DNA of 64,000 nt, from contig JANQPI010000026.1 of assembly GCA_028289585.1 (NCBI GenBank), positions 186,001-250,000 of the forward strand, in the 5' to 3' direction. This stretch comes from Candidatus Zixiibacteriota bacterium (GTDB taxonomy: Bacteria; Zixibacteria; MSB-5A5; GN15; FEB-12). The position numbers were made by a program, and so were the translations under genes. Positions 42,828 through 52,421 of the stretch are shown here, one piece after another. Below the pieces are notes generated by a model. It was given only the letters and a program-made list of their open reading frames with translations. It was not told the origin of the DNA and made no database searches. The number at the start of each line of letters is the position of its first letter. Within the stretch, counting starts at the first letter, position 1.

Positions 42828-43625
42828 ATGATCTTACATCGGATTGGCAAGCTCACGATTTGCTGGTTAGGTCTTATCGGGTTTGCTTCTGGCAGCGAGC
42901 CTGGCGCGATACCTATAAGGGATAAAGGAGCAGTCCTGTCGCACGTCGCTTCGTTTTTGGGACATCCGGATTCAGTTTCCTCATCTACAAGTGTTCTTGT
43001 GCACAGCATTGCTTCGGCCGCTATACTCGATCGACTTTCTACCATGCCCTTCACCGATTCTGTTACACGATTGAATGAACGTATTCTGACGATTGAGATT
43101 GTAGACTATCTTTTCCAGATTGACTCTTCCGCTCATACCGCTGAGGCACTCGAGTCTTTCGGCCCGAGGGATGTTAGGGTCACAGTGGGTGAAGAGACAG
43201 GTGACATCTTGATGATCGAAGTGTTTAGGACTGACACAACCTATTCATTCTTGGAGGAGCCGCCTCGGGATGACGCTGAGCGTCGCCTCTCGACTGGATT
43301 CTTAAGATTTGCTGAGAAACCACCACAGATTACTCTTTCCGATGCCTTCAACCAATCTTTGGGAGTGCACGTGGCATTTGCTGAGGAGATCAGGGCGCAA
43401 TGTTACTGGATTGCAGATGACATGGCAGAGAACGGAGAGCGTCTCATTTGGTCGATTATAGGCAAAGGTGTGCCTCCGCTTAGAGGGGGGTTCCCCGATT
43501 TGTGGAGAACACCTGCGGATAAGGAGATCGATGAGCGTGTTCACTCTGTTGTAGACGCCATTACTGGTCATTGTGTGAGTGCTGGTTCTGCACCTGTTCC
43601 GGTTGTCCCGACCGAAGGCGATTAG
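42828..43625 (+). CDS. Exported protein, function unknown
   Basis: 265 residues from the ATG at 42828, preferred because GGGAG lies eight bases upstream. The N-terminus MILHRIGKLTICWLGLIGFASGSEP is a likely signal peptide. The body (HVASFLGHPDSVSSSTSVLVHSIASAAILDRLSTMP ... IVDYLFQIDSSAHTAEALESFGPRDVRVTVGEETGDILMIEVFRTD) matches no family I know. Its base composition is visibly richer in A/T than neighbouring chromosomal genes, fitting acquisition with the islet. Confidence 0.6.
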   Translation: MILHRIGKLTICWLGLIGFASGSEPGAIPIRDKGAVLSHVASFLGHPDSVSSSTSVLVHSIASAAILDRLSTMPFTDSVTRLNERILTIEIVDYLFQIDSSAHTAEALESFGPRDVRVTVGEETGDILMIEVFRTDTTYSFLEEPPRDDAERRLSTGFLRFAEKPPQITLSDAFNQSLGVHVAFAEEIRAQCYWIADDMAENGERLIWSIIGKGVPPLRGGFPDLWRTPADKEIDERVHSVVDAITGHCVSAGSAPVPVVPTEGD

Positions 43626-43706
43626 CGTCTGGCCAAGTGGCTAATGAAGAAGTTGTAGGGTACCCTAGATGTCGTGATTCGCCAGAATGTCTGACAGTAT
43701 ACTAGT

Positions 43707-43928
43707 CTACCGGACTCTTCTCAGTTTTTTACGAATCAAGTCAGTGTTAATCTCGTGTACGGCTTCACGTCTCTCAGTTAGCCATTCTTGAATCGTCTGT
43801 GGCTCAAACCTGACCAGGCGACCGACTTTCAGATAGGGTATCTGTTTTGTATGAGTCCAGGCATAGATAGTAGACTTTTCTACTTGAAGCATGGATGCCA
43901 CTTCATCGGGCGTTAGTAGTTTGGTCAT
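43707..43928 (-). CDS. Excisionase-type HTH protein
   Basis: 73 residues from the ATG at 43928, selected because GGAG lies nine bases upstream; an upstream in-frame ATG at 43949 lacks one. It is a single HTH_17/excisionase domain: LLTPDEVASMLQVEKSTIYAWTHTKQIPYLKVGRLVRFEPQTIQEWL. Such proteins act as recombination directionality factors or small regulators of mobile elements. It is read in the same direction as the complete recombinase just upstream, about 110 bases away, making an int-xis-like pair. Confidence 0.85.
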   Translation of the reverse strand: MTKLLTPDEVASMLQVEKSTIYAWTHTKQIPYLKVGRLVRFEPQTIQEWLTERREAVHEINTDLIRKKLRRVR

Positions 43929-44040
43929 CCTTGATCTCCTAGTTTCCATATTGTGACTCGATCAGCTTTCTAACTTGTGAGATTTCGGAATCTGAGAACG
44001 GCCTGTTTACGCCCTCCGCAGATTCGGGCGTTGAGCGAAG

Positions 44041-45039
44041 TCACCGCAGAATCGACTTCTGGGCATAGTGTGAGATATCGCCGTAGTTCGTGAGAGTTGT
44101 CATTAAGTCTTCGTGGCCGAGATTCTGACTCCATGCCTTGAGGGCGGCAGCGTCAGTGCCACATAACTCGTATCCGAGATTTACCAGCATATTCCTGAAG
44201 CGGTGAGGGGTGGTGCTCTTGAGGCCTGCCGCGATAAACGACTCTTTAACGATTCGTCGCACCTGAGCAGCGCTTCTCCACGCCTTCGAAGCGATGCCAT
44301 CAACGCAAAAGCCGCTGGCTTTGTCGGCGATGATCTTCGTCGATGGCAACAATGGCGCTTCAGGGCCCCAGCACTTCTGTCTTGTCAAGTAGCGGTACCA
44401 GTCACGAACCTCGTCGAGAATCTGGTCGCCGACCGGAAAGAGCCAGGTGCTGATGTTCTTGCCGAATTTGGTTCTGACCTCGTCGCTTGGTTGGTCCACT
44501 CGGTCATCAGACAAGTTCACATGCCCCAGCTTAACAGTAATGAGAGCGCCGTCTCGGATGCCAGTTGCCGCGAGCAGCGCAATCACGGCACGGTCTCGTC
44601 GTTCAACCTCGTTGTTTGCTGGCATTTGTCGGAGTACCAGTTGCACCTGCTCCAGAGTTGGTGCGTCCTTGTACCTTCGACTAGATACCGATCGGACATC
44701 CTTATGCGACGGATTCAGGTAATCGATGGTCGAAGGCGGGAACCGCTTGTAACCGGATTCTCGGATTAGCCAACGATAGAAGTTCTGAATGTTTCTAAGG
44801 TGTCGAACCGCTGACGATCTGCTCAGATCACTATTCTCACCAAAGAGTTTGCCTTTAAGCTCTACTGCTAACTGCGGAGTTAGCTTGCGATAATCCCGCC
44901 CGTCGAGGAAATCGTCGAGTATCGTGAGTGACTTCTCGTGTTGCCGCTTCGTATCCTCTGATTTCTGCCCCGCGGTGACAAGGTATCGGACGTATTTGTC
45001 TCGTTTTCGCAAATTCACCTGATTGACTTTAGATGGCAT
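44041..45039 (-). CDS. Tyrosine recombinase / integrase
   Basis: 332 residues. A SAM-like core-binding domain (about 10-110) is followed by the catalytic domain with ATGIRDGAL (first Arg), TKFGKN (Lys), TPHRFRNML (HxxR), LGHEDLMTTLTNYGDI (His and the nucleophilic Tyr of TNY). All catalytic residues are in place, so it should be active in site-specific recombination. Start at 45039 follows AGGAGGG. Together with the excisionase-type gene it is the only intact mobile-element core in the window. Its target site cannot be seen: no copy of the tRNA-Ser 3' end occurs near it. Confidence 0.9.
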   Translation of the reverse strand: MPSKVNQVNLRKRDKYVRYLVTAGQKSEDTKRQHEKSLTILDDFLDGRDYRKLTPQLAVELKGKLFGENSDLSRSSAVRHLRNIQNFYRWLIRESGYKRFPPSTIDYLNPSHKDVRSVSSRRYKDAPTLEQVQLVLRQMPANNEVERRDRAVIALLAATGIRDGALITVKLGHVNLSDDRVDQPSDEVRTKFGKNISTWLFPVGDQILDEVRDWYRYLTRQKCWGPEAPLLPSTKIIADKASGFCVDGIASKAWRSAAQVRRIVKESFIAAGLKSTTPHRFRNMLVNLGYELCGTDAAALKAWSQNLGHEDLMTTLTNYGDISHYAQKSILR

Positions 45040-45063
45040 TCCTTGCCCTCCTAATCTATGCAT

Positions 45064-45476
45064 CAGCGTCTATCTGTCTTGATCCATCTATGCACCACTG
45101 CCATGCGCTTCTATTTGATGATCGCCACTTGCCTCAGTCGATACGGTCAGAAGTCGCCAACTTGAGACCGCATAGTGGTTGGGTGCTGATGCGAAAGACA
45201 ATCGCTGATCTACTCGACCAGTATACAGGAGACTCATGCTTAGCGCTTCATCTCTTCGACAGTACAGCGTTGTCTCCACAAATCACGGCAGTATGGAGGT
45301 TCACTGAAAGCGATATAACTTCCCCCGTTAGTTGATGACCTCAAGTACTACTCTACTGTAGAAGACATCGGATATTCTGAAGTGTTCGACGAATGATTTG
45401 AGTCCTGATCTCTTCCTTGTGCCCATTAGACACACAAACTGGAAGGCTAACGCTTGGAGACGGCTCACGTATTGTC
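45064..45476. other. 413-base stretch without a convincing gene
   Basis: A 100-codon frame exists on the plus strand but has no Shine-Dalgarno and no recognisable protein character. Composition is like the islet. No hairpin or repeat of note was found, and no tRNA-like att duplication. It probably marks the distal edge of the islet. Confidence 0.5.
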
Positions 45477-46445
45477 TCAGCCAACGCTGATCACGATCTT
45501 ACCGCGAGTGTGCCCCTCTTCTGACTGACGAATAGCCCGAGCCACTTCCTTCAGTGGAAGTGTTTCGCTGATGATCGGTGTCACTTTATCAGAGGCGACG
45601 AGATCTCCAAGATACTCTAGGTCAGCGCGTGTGATCGACGCAACAAACGACGCGACTTTCTTGCCCTGCATCGGCGCAAGTATTGGATCCACCAGCATCG
45701 ACGAAACAGTAGCCCACGTTGTCGACGGTCCACCTACTGGTACATAGATGCCGGATCGTTTCAAGACACGGAGCGGTTTGCGCACCGAATAGTACGAGGC
45801 GTTGTCGATGATGACGTCGTATTGTTTGTCGCTCTCCCAGTAGTTCTCCTGGGTGTAGTCAATCACATGATCAGCCCCGAGCGATTGTACCAGTTCGCAG
45901 TTCGGACCACTGCAGACACCGGTAACGTGAGCATCGAGTACCTTGGCGATCTGTACGGCAAACGTACCGACACCGCCCGAGGCGCCGTTGATCAGGATCT
46001 GCTGCCCGGATTGTACTTTTCCTTTGTCCCGCAGTGCTTGCAGGGCGGTGATTCCCGCGATGGGAATGGTGGCTGCCGACTCGTGAGTGACCGACGGTGG
46101 CTTGATTGCGACCTCATTCTCACGAAGGCACGCAAACTGGGCAAAGCCGCCGAGACCGGAACCGAAAACCTCGTCACCTTGCTTGAACGCCGTGACTTCA
46201 TCGCCCACCGTGACGACAACACCGGAGATGTCAGCGCCCAAGACGGTGTGTTTCGGTTTGAATAGCCCGTACCCAAAAAGTCGAATCAGCCACGGATCAC
46301 CTCGCAATACATGCCAGTCAAACGGATTAACTGAGGTCGCGCTGACTTTGATTAGTATCTCATTCTCTTTGGGGGTTGGCTTGTCGATCTCCCGAAGGTG
46401 CAGGATATCGGCCGAACCGTACTCTGAGCGGCAGATTGCTTTCAT
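45477..46445 (-). CDS. NAD(P)-dependent alcohol dehydrogenase / quinone-oxidoreductase-like (MDR)
   Basis: 322 residues of the medium-chain dehydrogenase/reductase superfamily. The catalytic-domain start (EYGSADILHLREIDKPTPKENEILIKVSATSVNPFDWHVLRG) and the nucleotide-binding AQILINGASGGVGTFAVQIAKVLDAHVTGVCS-type segment (about 148-180; GASGGVG) are clear. The structural-zinc cysteine cluster is absent, placing it with zinc-independent quinone-oxidoreductase relatives. The probable role is NADPH-dependent reduction of an enone or quinone; substrate unknown. Confidence 0.88.
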   Translation of the reverse strand: MKAICRSEYGSADILHLREIDKPTPKENEILIKVSATSVNPFDWHVLRGDPWLIRLFGYGLFKPKHTVLGADISGVVVTVGDEVTAFKQGDEVFGSGLGGFAQFACLRENEVAIKPPSVTHESAATIPIAGITALQALRDKGKVQSGQQILINGASGGVGTFAVQIAKVLDAHVTGVCSGPNCELVQSLGADHVIDYTQENYWESDKQYDVIIDNASYYSVRKPLRVLKRSGIYVPVGGPSTTWATVSSMLVDPILAPMQGKKVASFVASITRADLEYLGDLVASDKVTPIISETLPLKEVARAIRQSEEGHTRGKIVISVG

Positions 46446-46480
46446 CGATCTCTTTCAGCTCTCAAGGGGGGAACAAACGG

Positions 46481-47053
46481 TTATTCCGTAGGTGCCTCGT
46501 CGCGCAGCATCGCGGCAATCTCAGGTCGTGTCTGCTCGATCCGTTCGAGATCGAACCGTACACCGAGCGGGGCGAGCGCTCGCTGCAAGTCTTCGTAGAT
46601 TGGTTTCACGGTCTCAAACGGTGCCTCGACGCTCTCCAAAGGCGTCGAGCCAAAGTTATTGCGAACGGTACGATCGGCGCCGTTGTCCAGCAGCGCCTGA
46701 GTAACCTCGGTCCGGCACAGGAACGAGGCGATATGCAGGGCCGTCGACCCATCATTATCGGTGACACTCAGGTCAGGGCCGCCTTCGATCAAGGCGAGAG
46801 CCGCTTCAGTCTGGTTGAATACGGTCGCGACCATGAGTGGTGTTGACCCAAACGGATTCTTCGCGTTCAGATCAGTCCCGGCATCAATGTGCTGTTGGAT
46901 GACATCGATGTTCCCTTGAGCGACCGCTTCGTCAAGGCTCATCTCAGGTGCCGCGACCTGGTTTTCTGTCCTATCGTTTTCGGCAGTGTCCTGATTGCAG
47001 GCGATTGTTGCTGTCAGGCATACGGCGAGAAGAAGCATGAGCGAGCGTTTCAT
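46481..47053 (-). CDS. Ankyrin-repeat lipoprotein
   Basis: 190 residues. Lipobox TIAC (C19) after a hydrophobic N-terminus. Ankyrin repeats: NIDVIQQHIDAGTDLNAKNPFGSTPLMVATVFNQTEAALALIEGGPDLSVTDNDGSTALHIASFLCRTEVTQALLDNGADRTVRNNFGSTPLES, three consecutive copies. Ankyrins are protein-contact modules, here probably at the inner face of the outer membrane or in the periplasm. AAGGA lies before the ATG. Confidence 0.88.
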   Translation of the reverse strand: MKRSLMLLLAVCLTATIACNQDTAENDRTENQVAAPEMSLDEAVAQGNIDVIQQHIDAGTDLNAKNPFGSTPLMVATVFNQTEAALALIEGGPDLSVTDNDGSTALHIASFLCRTEVTQALLDNGADRTVRNNFGSTPLESVEAPFETVKPIYEDLQRALAPLGVRFDLERIEQTRPEIAAMLRDEAPTE

Positions 47054-47086
47054 TTCCTTAGTCCCCTTGTCATCATGAGTCGAAAA

Positions 47087-48193
47087 TTAGCCCAACGCCT
47101 TCTTGGGAATGGCGATACCAAAAAGCAATCGGAACCAGCCGAGCCGCCGAAGGACCGCCTCGTATATCAATGCACAGAGCGCGAATGTTCCCACCAGTAG
47201 TATGCCAAACTTAACCAACGCTGGCAATTCCAGCGGGACGAGGGCATAGGTGAGCGCGAATTGCACGGGCAGGTGGATAATGTAGATCGGGTAGACCGAT
47301 TTACTCAGATATGTTAGCGCTCGCGACGGTTGTGTTAGATGGAGTGTGGCGAAGCCAAGAACGGCCAGCATCCAGCAGGTCGACTCAAGGGCGGTCAGGG
47401 CGTGCGGGACACCTTCGAGTTCATACACGAGGAGTCGAACCAGAAAGAGTCCTGATGCCAGCGCCACCGTGTACCATCGCAGTCGTTGGGCGGCGGACCA
47501 GACTTCCGCGCGGACAGACACGAAAAGAATGCCGACAAAGAAACAGACGAACCCCAGCCAGAAGCCATGCCAGCTTTCAGCATAGGACGAGAAGAAATCC
47601 GGATTGGTGAGGGTTGCCGAGATAATCATCGGGACTGCGAACAGAAGCAGCAGAATTGGCCACCGGCCCACGACTTTTATTACCTTAAGAAGGCGGGCGT
47701 TGGGATGTTTCCGCAGGAAATGCAGCAGCGGTAGCAAGACGACAACATATACGAAGATATTTCCAAGGAACCAGAGATGACCGACGTTGGGTACATACAC
47801 CGGTGTCAGGTCGTAGTAGCTGGTAACAATAACCGGCAGTAGTGGACAGATTGCAAAGTAGCCGAAGACGAACGGTACCAGAATACGCAACGTGCGATCA
47901 CCCAGGAGTTGCTGCCACGAACGCCGTTCCATGGCGAATCGTGCGCCCATGCCCGCGATCAGAAAAAGAATCGGAATCCGCCAGACATTGAGGAGCGACA
48001 TCGGAATCCACAGCCATGTGACGGGCTCGTTATTGGGAATAAAGTAGATCAGTCCCGCCCATGGTTGAAACGAGATTGCGATGTGGTAGACGATCAGCAG
48101 GATAAGAGCAATCGTCCGTAGCCAGTCGATTTCGTGATGACGCAGCAGCGGCGCCGGGCTAGCCGTCGAGGCCGAGGTGATATCTGATGGCAT
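47087..48193 (-). CDS. Acyltransferase 3 family membrane protein
   Basis: About 368 residues with around ten membrane segments. It begins RHHEIDWLRTIALILLIVYHIAISFQPWAG, the R-x-x..H pattern of Acyl_transf_3 enzymes (the His is the presumed catalytic base), and has FLIAGMGARFAMERRSW. Such proteins O-acylate polysaccharides, peptidoglycan or lipids in the membrane. No carbohydrate operon flanks it, so the acceptor cannot be told. The ATG at 48193 is five bases after GGGAG; a GTG at 48199 is less well placed. Confidence 0.87.
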   Translation of the reverse strand: MPSDITSASTASPAPLLRHHEIDWLRTIALILLIVYHIAISFQPWAGLIYFIPNNEPVTWLWIPMSLLNVWRIPILFLIAGMGARFAMERRSWQQLLGDRTLRILVPFVFGYFAICPLLPVIVTSYYDLTPVYVPNVGHLWFLGNIFVYVVVLLPLLHFLRKHPNARLLKVIKVVGRWPILLLLFAVPMIISATLTNPDFFSSYAESWHGFWLGFVCFFVGILFVSVRAEVWSAAQRLRWYTVALASGLFLVRLLVYELEGVPHALTALESTCWMLAVLGFATLHLTQPSRALTYLSKSVYPIYIIHLPVQFALTYALVPLELPALVKFGILLVGTFALCALIYEAVLRRLGWFRLLFGIAIPKKALG

Positions 48194-48314
48194 ACTCACT
48201 CCCGGACGTGAGACTACCGTCCTACATGTTATCCGTCACCCTTTAATTCAGTCCGAGCCTTCGAACGGGCACTTGTCTCTATGGTGGACCCTGGGTTCGG
48301 ATGCTGCTCTTCTG

Positions 48315-48341
48315 TTGCAATCTGCACAATTCGTATATATT
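48315..48341 (+). promoter_or_regulatory. Possible promoter of the metalloprotease gene
   Basis: TTGCAA (48315-48320) and TATATT (48336-48341), separated by 15 bases, with an A/T-rich -10 region about 40 bases before the ATG. Confidence 0.35.
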
Positions 48342-48383
48342 ACAAAGCTGCCTGATCAGTGGTTTGGATAGGGATACTAGGTA

Positions 48384-51300
48384 ATGCGCAAACTCGTCTT
48401 CGGCATCGGTTGTTGTGTCGTCATCGCTGCTCTCTCATCTGTCGTTCACGGTATTGGTCCTGCTCCCCAAGCGGTGGAGCAATGGAGCAACGAGGGCGTC
48501 TTGGATGAAAAGCTCGCTCCGTGGATCGAGTTCCTGAACAACGGTGGTTGCGCGCCGGCGACCGTGTCGCCGCTTCCACTGCGGATGGCTCGGGGATTGG
48601 CAACAGCCGATGCCCCGGATACGATGTATATCCCGGTCGTGTTGGTCGATTTTCCGGATTACAAGTGGGATCAATACTCGTACTCCGTGAACGGCACGAC
48701 GGTGCTAACGGGCGGCTACAATGCCACCCCCGATGAGTTTCACGATCTGCTGTTTTCCCGACGGTGTGAACCGGGGAATCCTCCGAACGGCTCGTTCACC
48801 GATTTCTACTTCGAGGCGACGAACGGCAAACTGGTTATCATCGGCGACATCTTCGGCTGGCATACCGCACCGAACGATTACGAGTATTATGTCCAGGGTG
48901 ACGCCCATGGCTTGTACGGGAGCGGCGGGCTGTTGGCCCGAGAGGCCGCGATGCTGGCCGATACCGCGGGTGGTGCGGACTTCTCCAAGTACGACAATAA
49001 CAACAATGGCATTGTCGAGGGGCTGACCATTATTCACGCCGGCCCTGGGGCCGAGACGGGTGCCTACGGCATCTGGTCGCACCGGTCGGTTTTCGGACCG
49101 GCGGTCGTGACCGATGGTGTCACGATCAGCGATTACAACATCAATCCGGAGCAGTTGTGGGGAGGGCTCTCAACGATCGGCGTATTCTGTCATGAGTTTG
49201 GGCACTCTCTGCGTCTGCCGGATCTTGGTGTCGGCCTCTGGTCGTTGATGGCGGTAGGTGCGTGGAACGGCAACAGTGGTGATCAACCGGCCCAGTTCGA
49301 TGCCTGGTGTCGCTATCAACTCAATCTTGAGAACAACACCGATGTTTTTGGCGATGTAATCATTGTCGAAGAAAATATGGCCCAGGTAGAAATCCCGGCT
49401 GCGACCACGACTCCCGTTGCCTACCTGCTCCGAGACCGTAACGATCCAGCTGCCAACGACTACTGGTTTATTGAGAACCGCCAGCGCGAGGGATTCGACT
49501 CGTCCTTACCGGGTGAAGGGCTCCTGATTTGGCACTGGGATCGAGGAGCTACGTCGTTTTCACCCAATGATCCTCGTCCTCGGCTATCGCTGGAGCAGGC
49601 CGACGGTCTCATTCAGCTGCAGGTGGACGGTGGCAACTACGGTGACACCGGCGACCCATTCCCCGGTACCACCGACAATCGCGAGTTTTCGGCATTCACC
49701 ACTCCGTCGGCTGTCAATTGGGATGAGACGATCGTTTCTCAGATATCGGTCGACAGGATTTCCAACAGTGGTGCGACGATGTATGCCGATCTGAGCGTTG
49801 AGTACAATCAGGCGCGTGTCGCACTCGCGGAAACCGTCGACTCTGCATTCTTTTCCGATGCGCTCCCCGGGGGAGATGGCGATGGCGTCCCGGAAGCCGG
49901 GGAGACGATCTCGCTGAATCTGGCGTTTCGCAACATCGCACGTCCGGCCGGATTTGGCCTGGTCACGGTAGTGTCGTCGCATCCGGGCATCGTCCTGTCG
50001 AATCAAGGTGTTGCCGCTACCGAGTTTGCCCTCGATACCAACAACACCGAGGTTCGATTGGCCAACCCCTTGACTTTTCAGGTGCCGTCGGACTGGCTAA
50101 CGAGCTATGTGACATTCGATGTCCGGGTGGATGTCGACTCGCTGCTTGATCCGCTTGGACCGGTCTCCGGCGACTGGACCTTTGATTTCCAGATTCCGAC
50201 GATTGTTGGTGCCGTCGAGGTGCTTGTCGTCGACGACGACGGCACACATGCTGACAACAACGTGACTGACGCACTACTTCGACTGGGGCGGCCGCACCAT
50301 ACTCATCTCAAGACGCTCTCCGGATCGCCGACGCCTGGCGACCTGCTGGGCTACCCGATTGTCATCTGGCATACCGGATCGAATCGACCGGGTCTCGGAG
50401 GTGAGTTCTCCACTCCCGATATCACCGCGCTTCGAAGCTATCTCGATAGCGGCGGGTCGTTGCTACTTTCGACAATCGATGGTATCGCAGAACTCGATGC
50501 CCTCGATCCGAGCTTCGTTACCGACTATTTGCAACTCGATCCGGGTGCCGAGGTTTTCAAACAGGTCTTTCGAGGTCGGGATGGCAATCCGATTGCGGAC
50601 GGGCTCCGGTATCAACTGTCGGGGAATGCCACTGGCAACCATCGGATTCTGAATCCTCTTGGAAATGCCCAGACCATCTTCGATATGGTGGATAACGCAA
50701 CGGCGACCGCCAGCCGCGGTTCGATTGCAGTTATGAACGACGCGGCAACTCATATGACGCTCGTGTATGGGTTCGGGCTCGAATTCGCGAGTGCCGTGTC
50801 CGGGAGTTTCCCGCTGGATACGCTTATCGACCGGTCTATCAAAGCGCTCATGGGTATTGATTTGACGGGCGGAGCCCCAACACCACCGATACTGGTTGCC
50901 CCACGCGACAGCGGGCTGTTCCCGGTTTTCGATTTGTTGCCAGAGATCTACTGGTCGGAGGCGCTCGATGCCGATCCGCTATCGAGTGTCAGCTACCGGT
51001 TGGAAGTGGCGACCGATCCGGCGTTCACGGTCGAATTCGAGATCGACTCGATCGTCGATACGAGCTTCACCCTGATCGATTCGCTGGCGTTCGGTACGCA
51101 GTATTGGTGGCGTGTCACCGCGGTCGACAATACAGGATTGGAAACATCATCACTCGGCATTGATTCGTTCTGGACCTGGTCATTGGGTGACTTCAACCAC
51201 TCGCACAACACCGGCCTGGACGACCTGTCACTCCTGATCGACCACCTGTTCATTTCGTTCGGGCCGATTGCCCCGCCGTTCGTTGGCGATGTTACCGGTG

Positions 51301-51434
51301 ACTGCCTGATCAGTCTTCCCGACTTGAGTGCGATGATCGACCACCTGTTTATCGGCTTCGCGTCACTTGCCGTCGGCTGCGAACCGGTGCCACCGGCGAG
51401 AGACGTTTCGGCGCAGCAGACCGTTGGTCAGTAA
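48384..51434 (+). CDS. M6-type metalloprotease with dockerin-like tail
   Basis: 1016 residues. A signal peptide (cleavage near VHG, about residue 24) is followed by an M6/InhA-type metalloprotease domain (about 75-345): FTDFYFEATNGKL, FCHEFGHSLRLPD with zinc-binding HEFGH (270-274), and the Met-turn-like WSLMAVGAWN. After it come beta-rich regions, including an amidotransferase-like stretch (VLVVDDDGTHADNNVTDALLRL), a fibronectin-like segment (YWSEALDADPLSSVSYRLEVATDP) and two dockerin-like repeats from about 945 (GDFNHSHNTGLDDLSLLIDHLFISF, GDVTGDCLISLPDLSAMIDHLFIGF). It should be a secreted or surface zinc protease. It may be linked to the other dockerin-tailed proteins through the same binding partner, which is inference. 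Confidence 0.9.
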   Translation: MRKLVFGIGCCVVIAALSSVVHGIGPAPQAVEQWSNEGVLDEKLAPWIEFLNNGGCAPATVSPLPLRMARGLATADAPDTMYIPVVLVDFPDYKWDQYSYSVNGTTVLTGGYNATPDEFHDLLFSRRCEPGNPPNGSFTDFYFEATNGKLVIIGDIFGWHTAPNDYEYYVQGDAHGLYGSGGLLAREAAMLADTAGGADFSKYDNNNNGIVEGLTIIHAGPGAETGAYGIWSHRSVFGPAVVTDGVTISDYNINPEQLWGGLSTIGVFCHEFGHSLRLPDLGVGLWSLMAVGAWNGNSGDQPAQFDAWCRYQLNLENNTDVFGDVIIVEENMAQVEIPAATTTPVAYLLRDRNDPAANDYWFIENRQREGFDSSLPGEGLLIWHWDRGATSFSPNDPRPRLSLEQADGLIQLQVDGGNYGDTGDPFPGTTDNREFSAFTTPSAVNWDETIVSQISVDRISNSGATMYADLSVEYNQARVALAETVDSAFFSDALPGGDGDGVPEAGETISLNLAFRNIARPAGFGLVTVVSSHPGIVLSNQGVAATEFALDTNNTEVRLANPLTFQVPSDWLTSYVTFDVRVDVDSLLDPLGPVSGDWTFDFQIPTIVGAVEVLVVDDDGTHADNNVTDALLRLGRPHHTHLKTLSGSPTPGDLLGYPIVIWHTGSNRPGLGGEFSTPDITALRSYLDSGGSLLLSTIDGIAELDALDPSFVTDYLQLDPGAEVFKQVFRGRDGNPIADGLRYQLSGNATGNHRILNPLGNAQTIFDMVDNATATASRGSIAVMNDAATHMTLVYGFGLEFASAVSGSFPLDTLIDRSIKALMGIDLTGGAPTPPILVAPRDSGLFPVFDLLPEIYWSEALDADPLSSVSYRLEVATDPAFTVEFEIDSIVDTSFTLIDSLAFGTQYWWRVTAVDNTGLETSSLGIDSFWTWSLGDFNHSHNTGLDDLSLLIDHLFISFGPIAPPFVGDVTGDCLISLPDLSAMIDHLFIGFASLAVGCEPVPPARDVSAQQTVGQ

Positions 51435-51625
51435 GCTGTACGTATCATCAGGCTTCGTGGAGCCTTAAGAAAAGCGTCGAAGACGACTCAAGAAATCGCC
51501 GTTGTCTGAATCCTGACGCACCGTCCGCCGTACAAGGGTGACTTTGGGCTAGACGACCTGTTGCTCGTCACCCATGTTGACCAACTAACAACGATACAAG
51601 TGTACGATGGCACAGGAGGTTCATG

Positions 51626-52264
51626 ATGGCGCTTCAACTCGGCGATAAGGCTCCCGATTTCACGCAGGAATCCACACAGGGCGAAATTGCCTTCCACGAC
51701 TACCTCGGCGATTCATGGGGTGTTCTCTTCTCGCATCCGGCCGACTTCACGCCAGTCTGCACGACCGAACTCGGTATGGCAGCCCGTCTCAAACCGGAGT
51801 TCGATAAGCGGAATGTCAAGATGCTTGCGATTTCGGTCGATCCGGTCGACTCGCACACCGAGTGGATCAAAGACATCAACGAGACGCAGAACACCGAGAT
51901 GAATTTCCCGATTCTTGCCGATGCCGATAAGAAGGTCTCGGACTTGTACGGGATGATTCACCCGCAGGCGAACGATACGCAGACGGTCAGGTCGGTCTTC
52001 ATTATTTCGCCCGATAAGGCGATCAAGTTGATGATCACCTATCCGGCGTCGACCGGTCGGAACTTCGATGAGATCCTGCGCGTGATCGATTCACTCCAGC
52101 TAACCGCTGGCTACAGCGTCGCCACACCGGCAAACTGGACCGACGGTGACGAGGTTGTCATTGCGCCTGCGCTGCAGGATCCGCAGGTGCTCGAGGAAAA
52201 GTTTCCGAAGGGGTACAAGGTCGTGAAACCGTATCTACGGATGACCCCGCAGCCCGACAAGTAG
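51626..52264 (+). CDS. 1-Cys peroxiredoxin (Prx6 type)
   Basis: 212 residues. The peroxidatic Cys is C45 in SHPADFTPVCTTEL; there is no other cysteine, so it belongs to the 1-Cys class that reduces hydrogen peroxide and lipid peroxides with an external thiol. The Prx6 C-terminal region is present (NWTDGDEVVIAPALQDPQVLEEKFPKGYKVVKPYLRMTPQPDK). The ATG at 51626 lies six bases from AGGAGG; the one at 51623 is equally in frame. It is followed by a hairpin. Confidence 0.95.
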   Translation: MALQLGDKAPDFTQESTQGEIAFHDYLGDSWGVLFSHPADFTPVCTTELGMAARLKPEFDKRNVKMLAISVDPVDSHTEWIKDINETQNTEMNFPILADADKKVSDLYGMIHPQANDTQTVRSVFIISPDKAIKLMITYPASTGRNFDEILRVIDSLQLTAGYSVATPANWTDGDEVVIAPALQDPQVLEEKFPKGYKVVKPYLRMTPQPDK

Positions 52265-52294
52265 CGGTTCCCCATTTCGACTCAACCGTACGTC

Positions 52295-52325
52295 AAGCCG
52301 GTCCATATCGGGCCGGCTTCATCAT
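52295..52325 (+). terminator. Hairpin after the peroxiredoxin gene
   Basis: A 10-bp stem AAGCCGGTCC / GGGCCGGCTT (one G-T wobble) with loop ATATC, without a strong T-run. Confidence 0.6.
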
Positions 52326-52421
52326 GTTTGGCCGGGGGACTAATCCCCAAACTGCAATCTTGCGTCGGGCGGCTGGATTGGCGATTCAAATTCCGATGAA
52401 CGTGATCGCTGGTACTCTCAG

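Noticed and set aside
45033-45335. 100-codon plus-strand frame beside the recombinase
   Set aside because: It overlaps the recombinase start region, has no Shine-Dalgarno and shows no protein-like character.
51577-51608. Promoter before peroxiredoxin
   Set aside because: TTGACC is present but no well-spaced -10 box follows; not supported.
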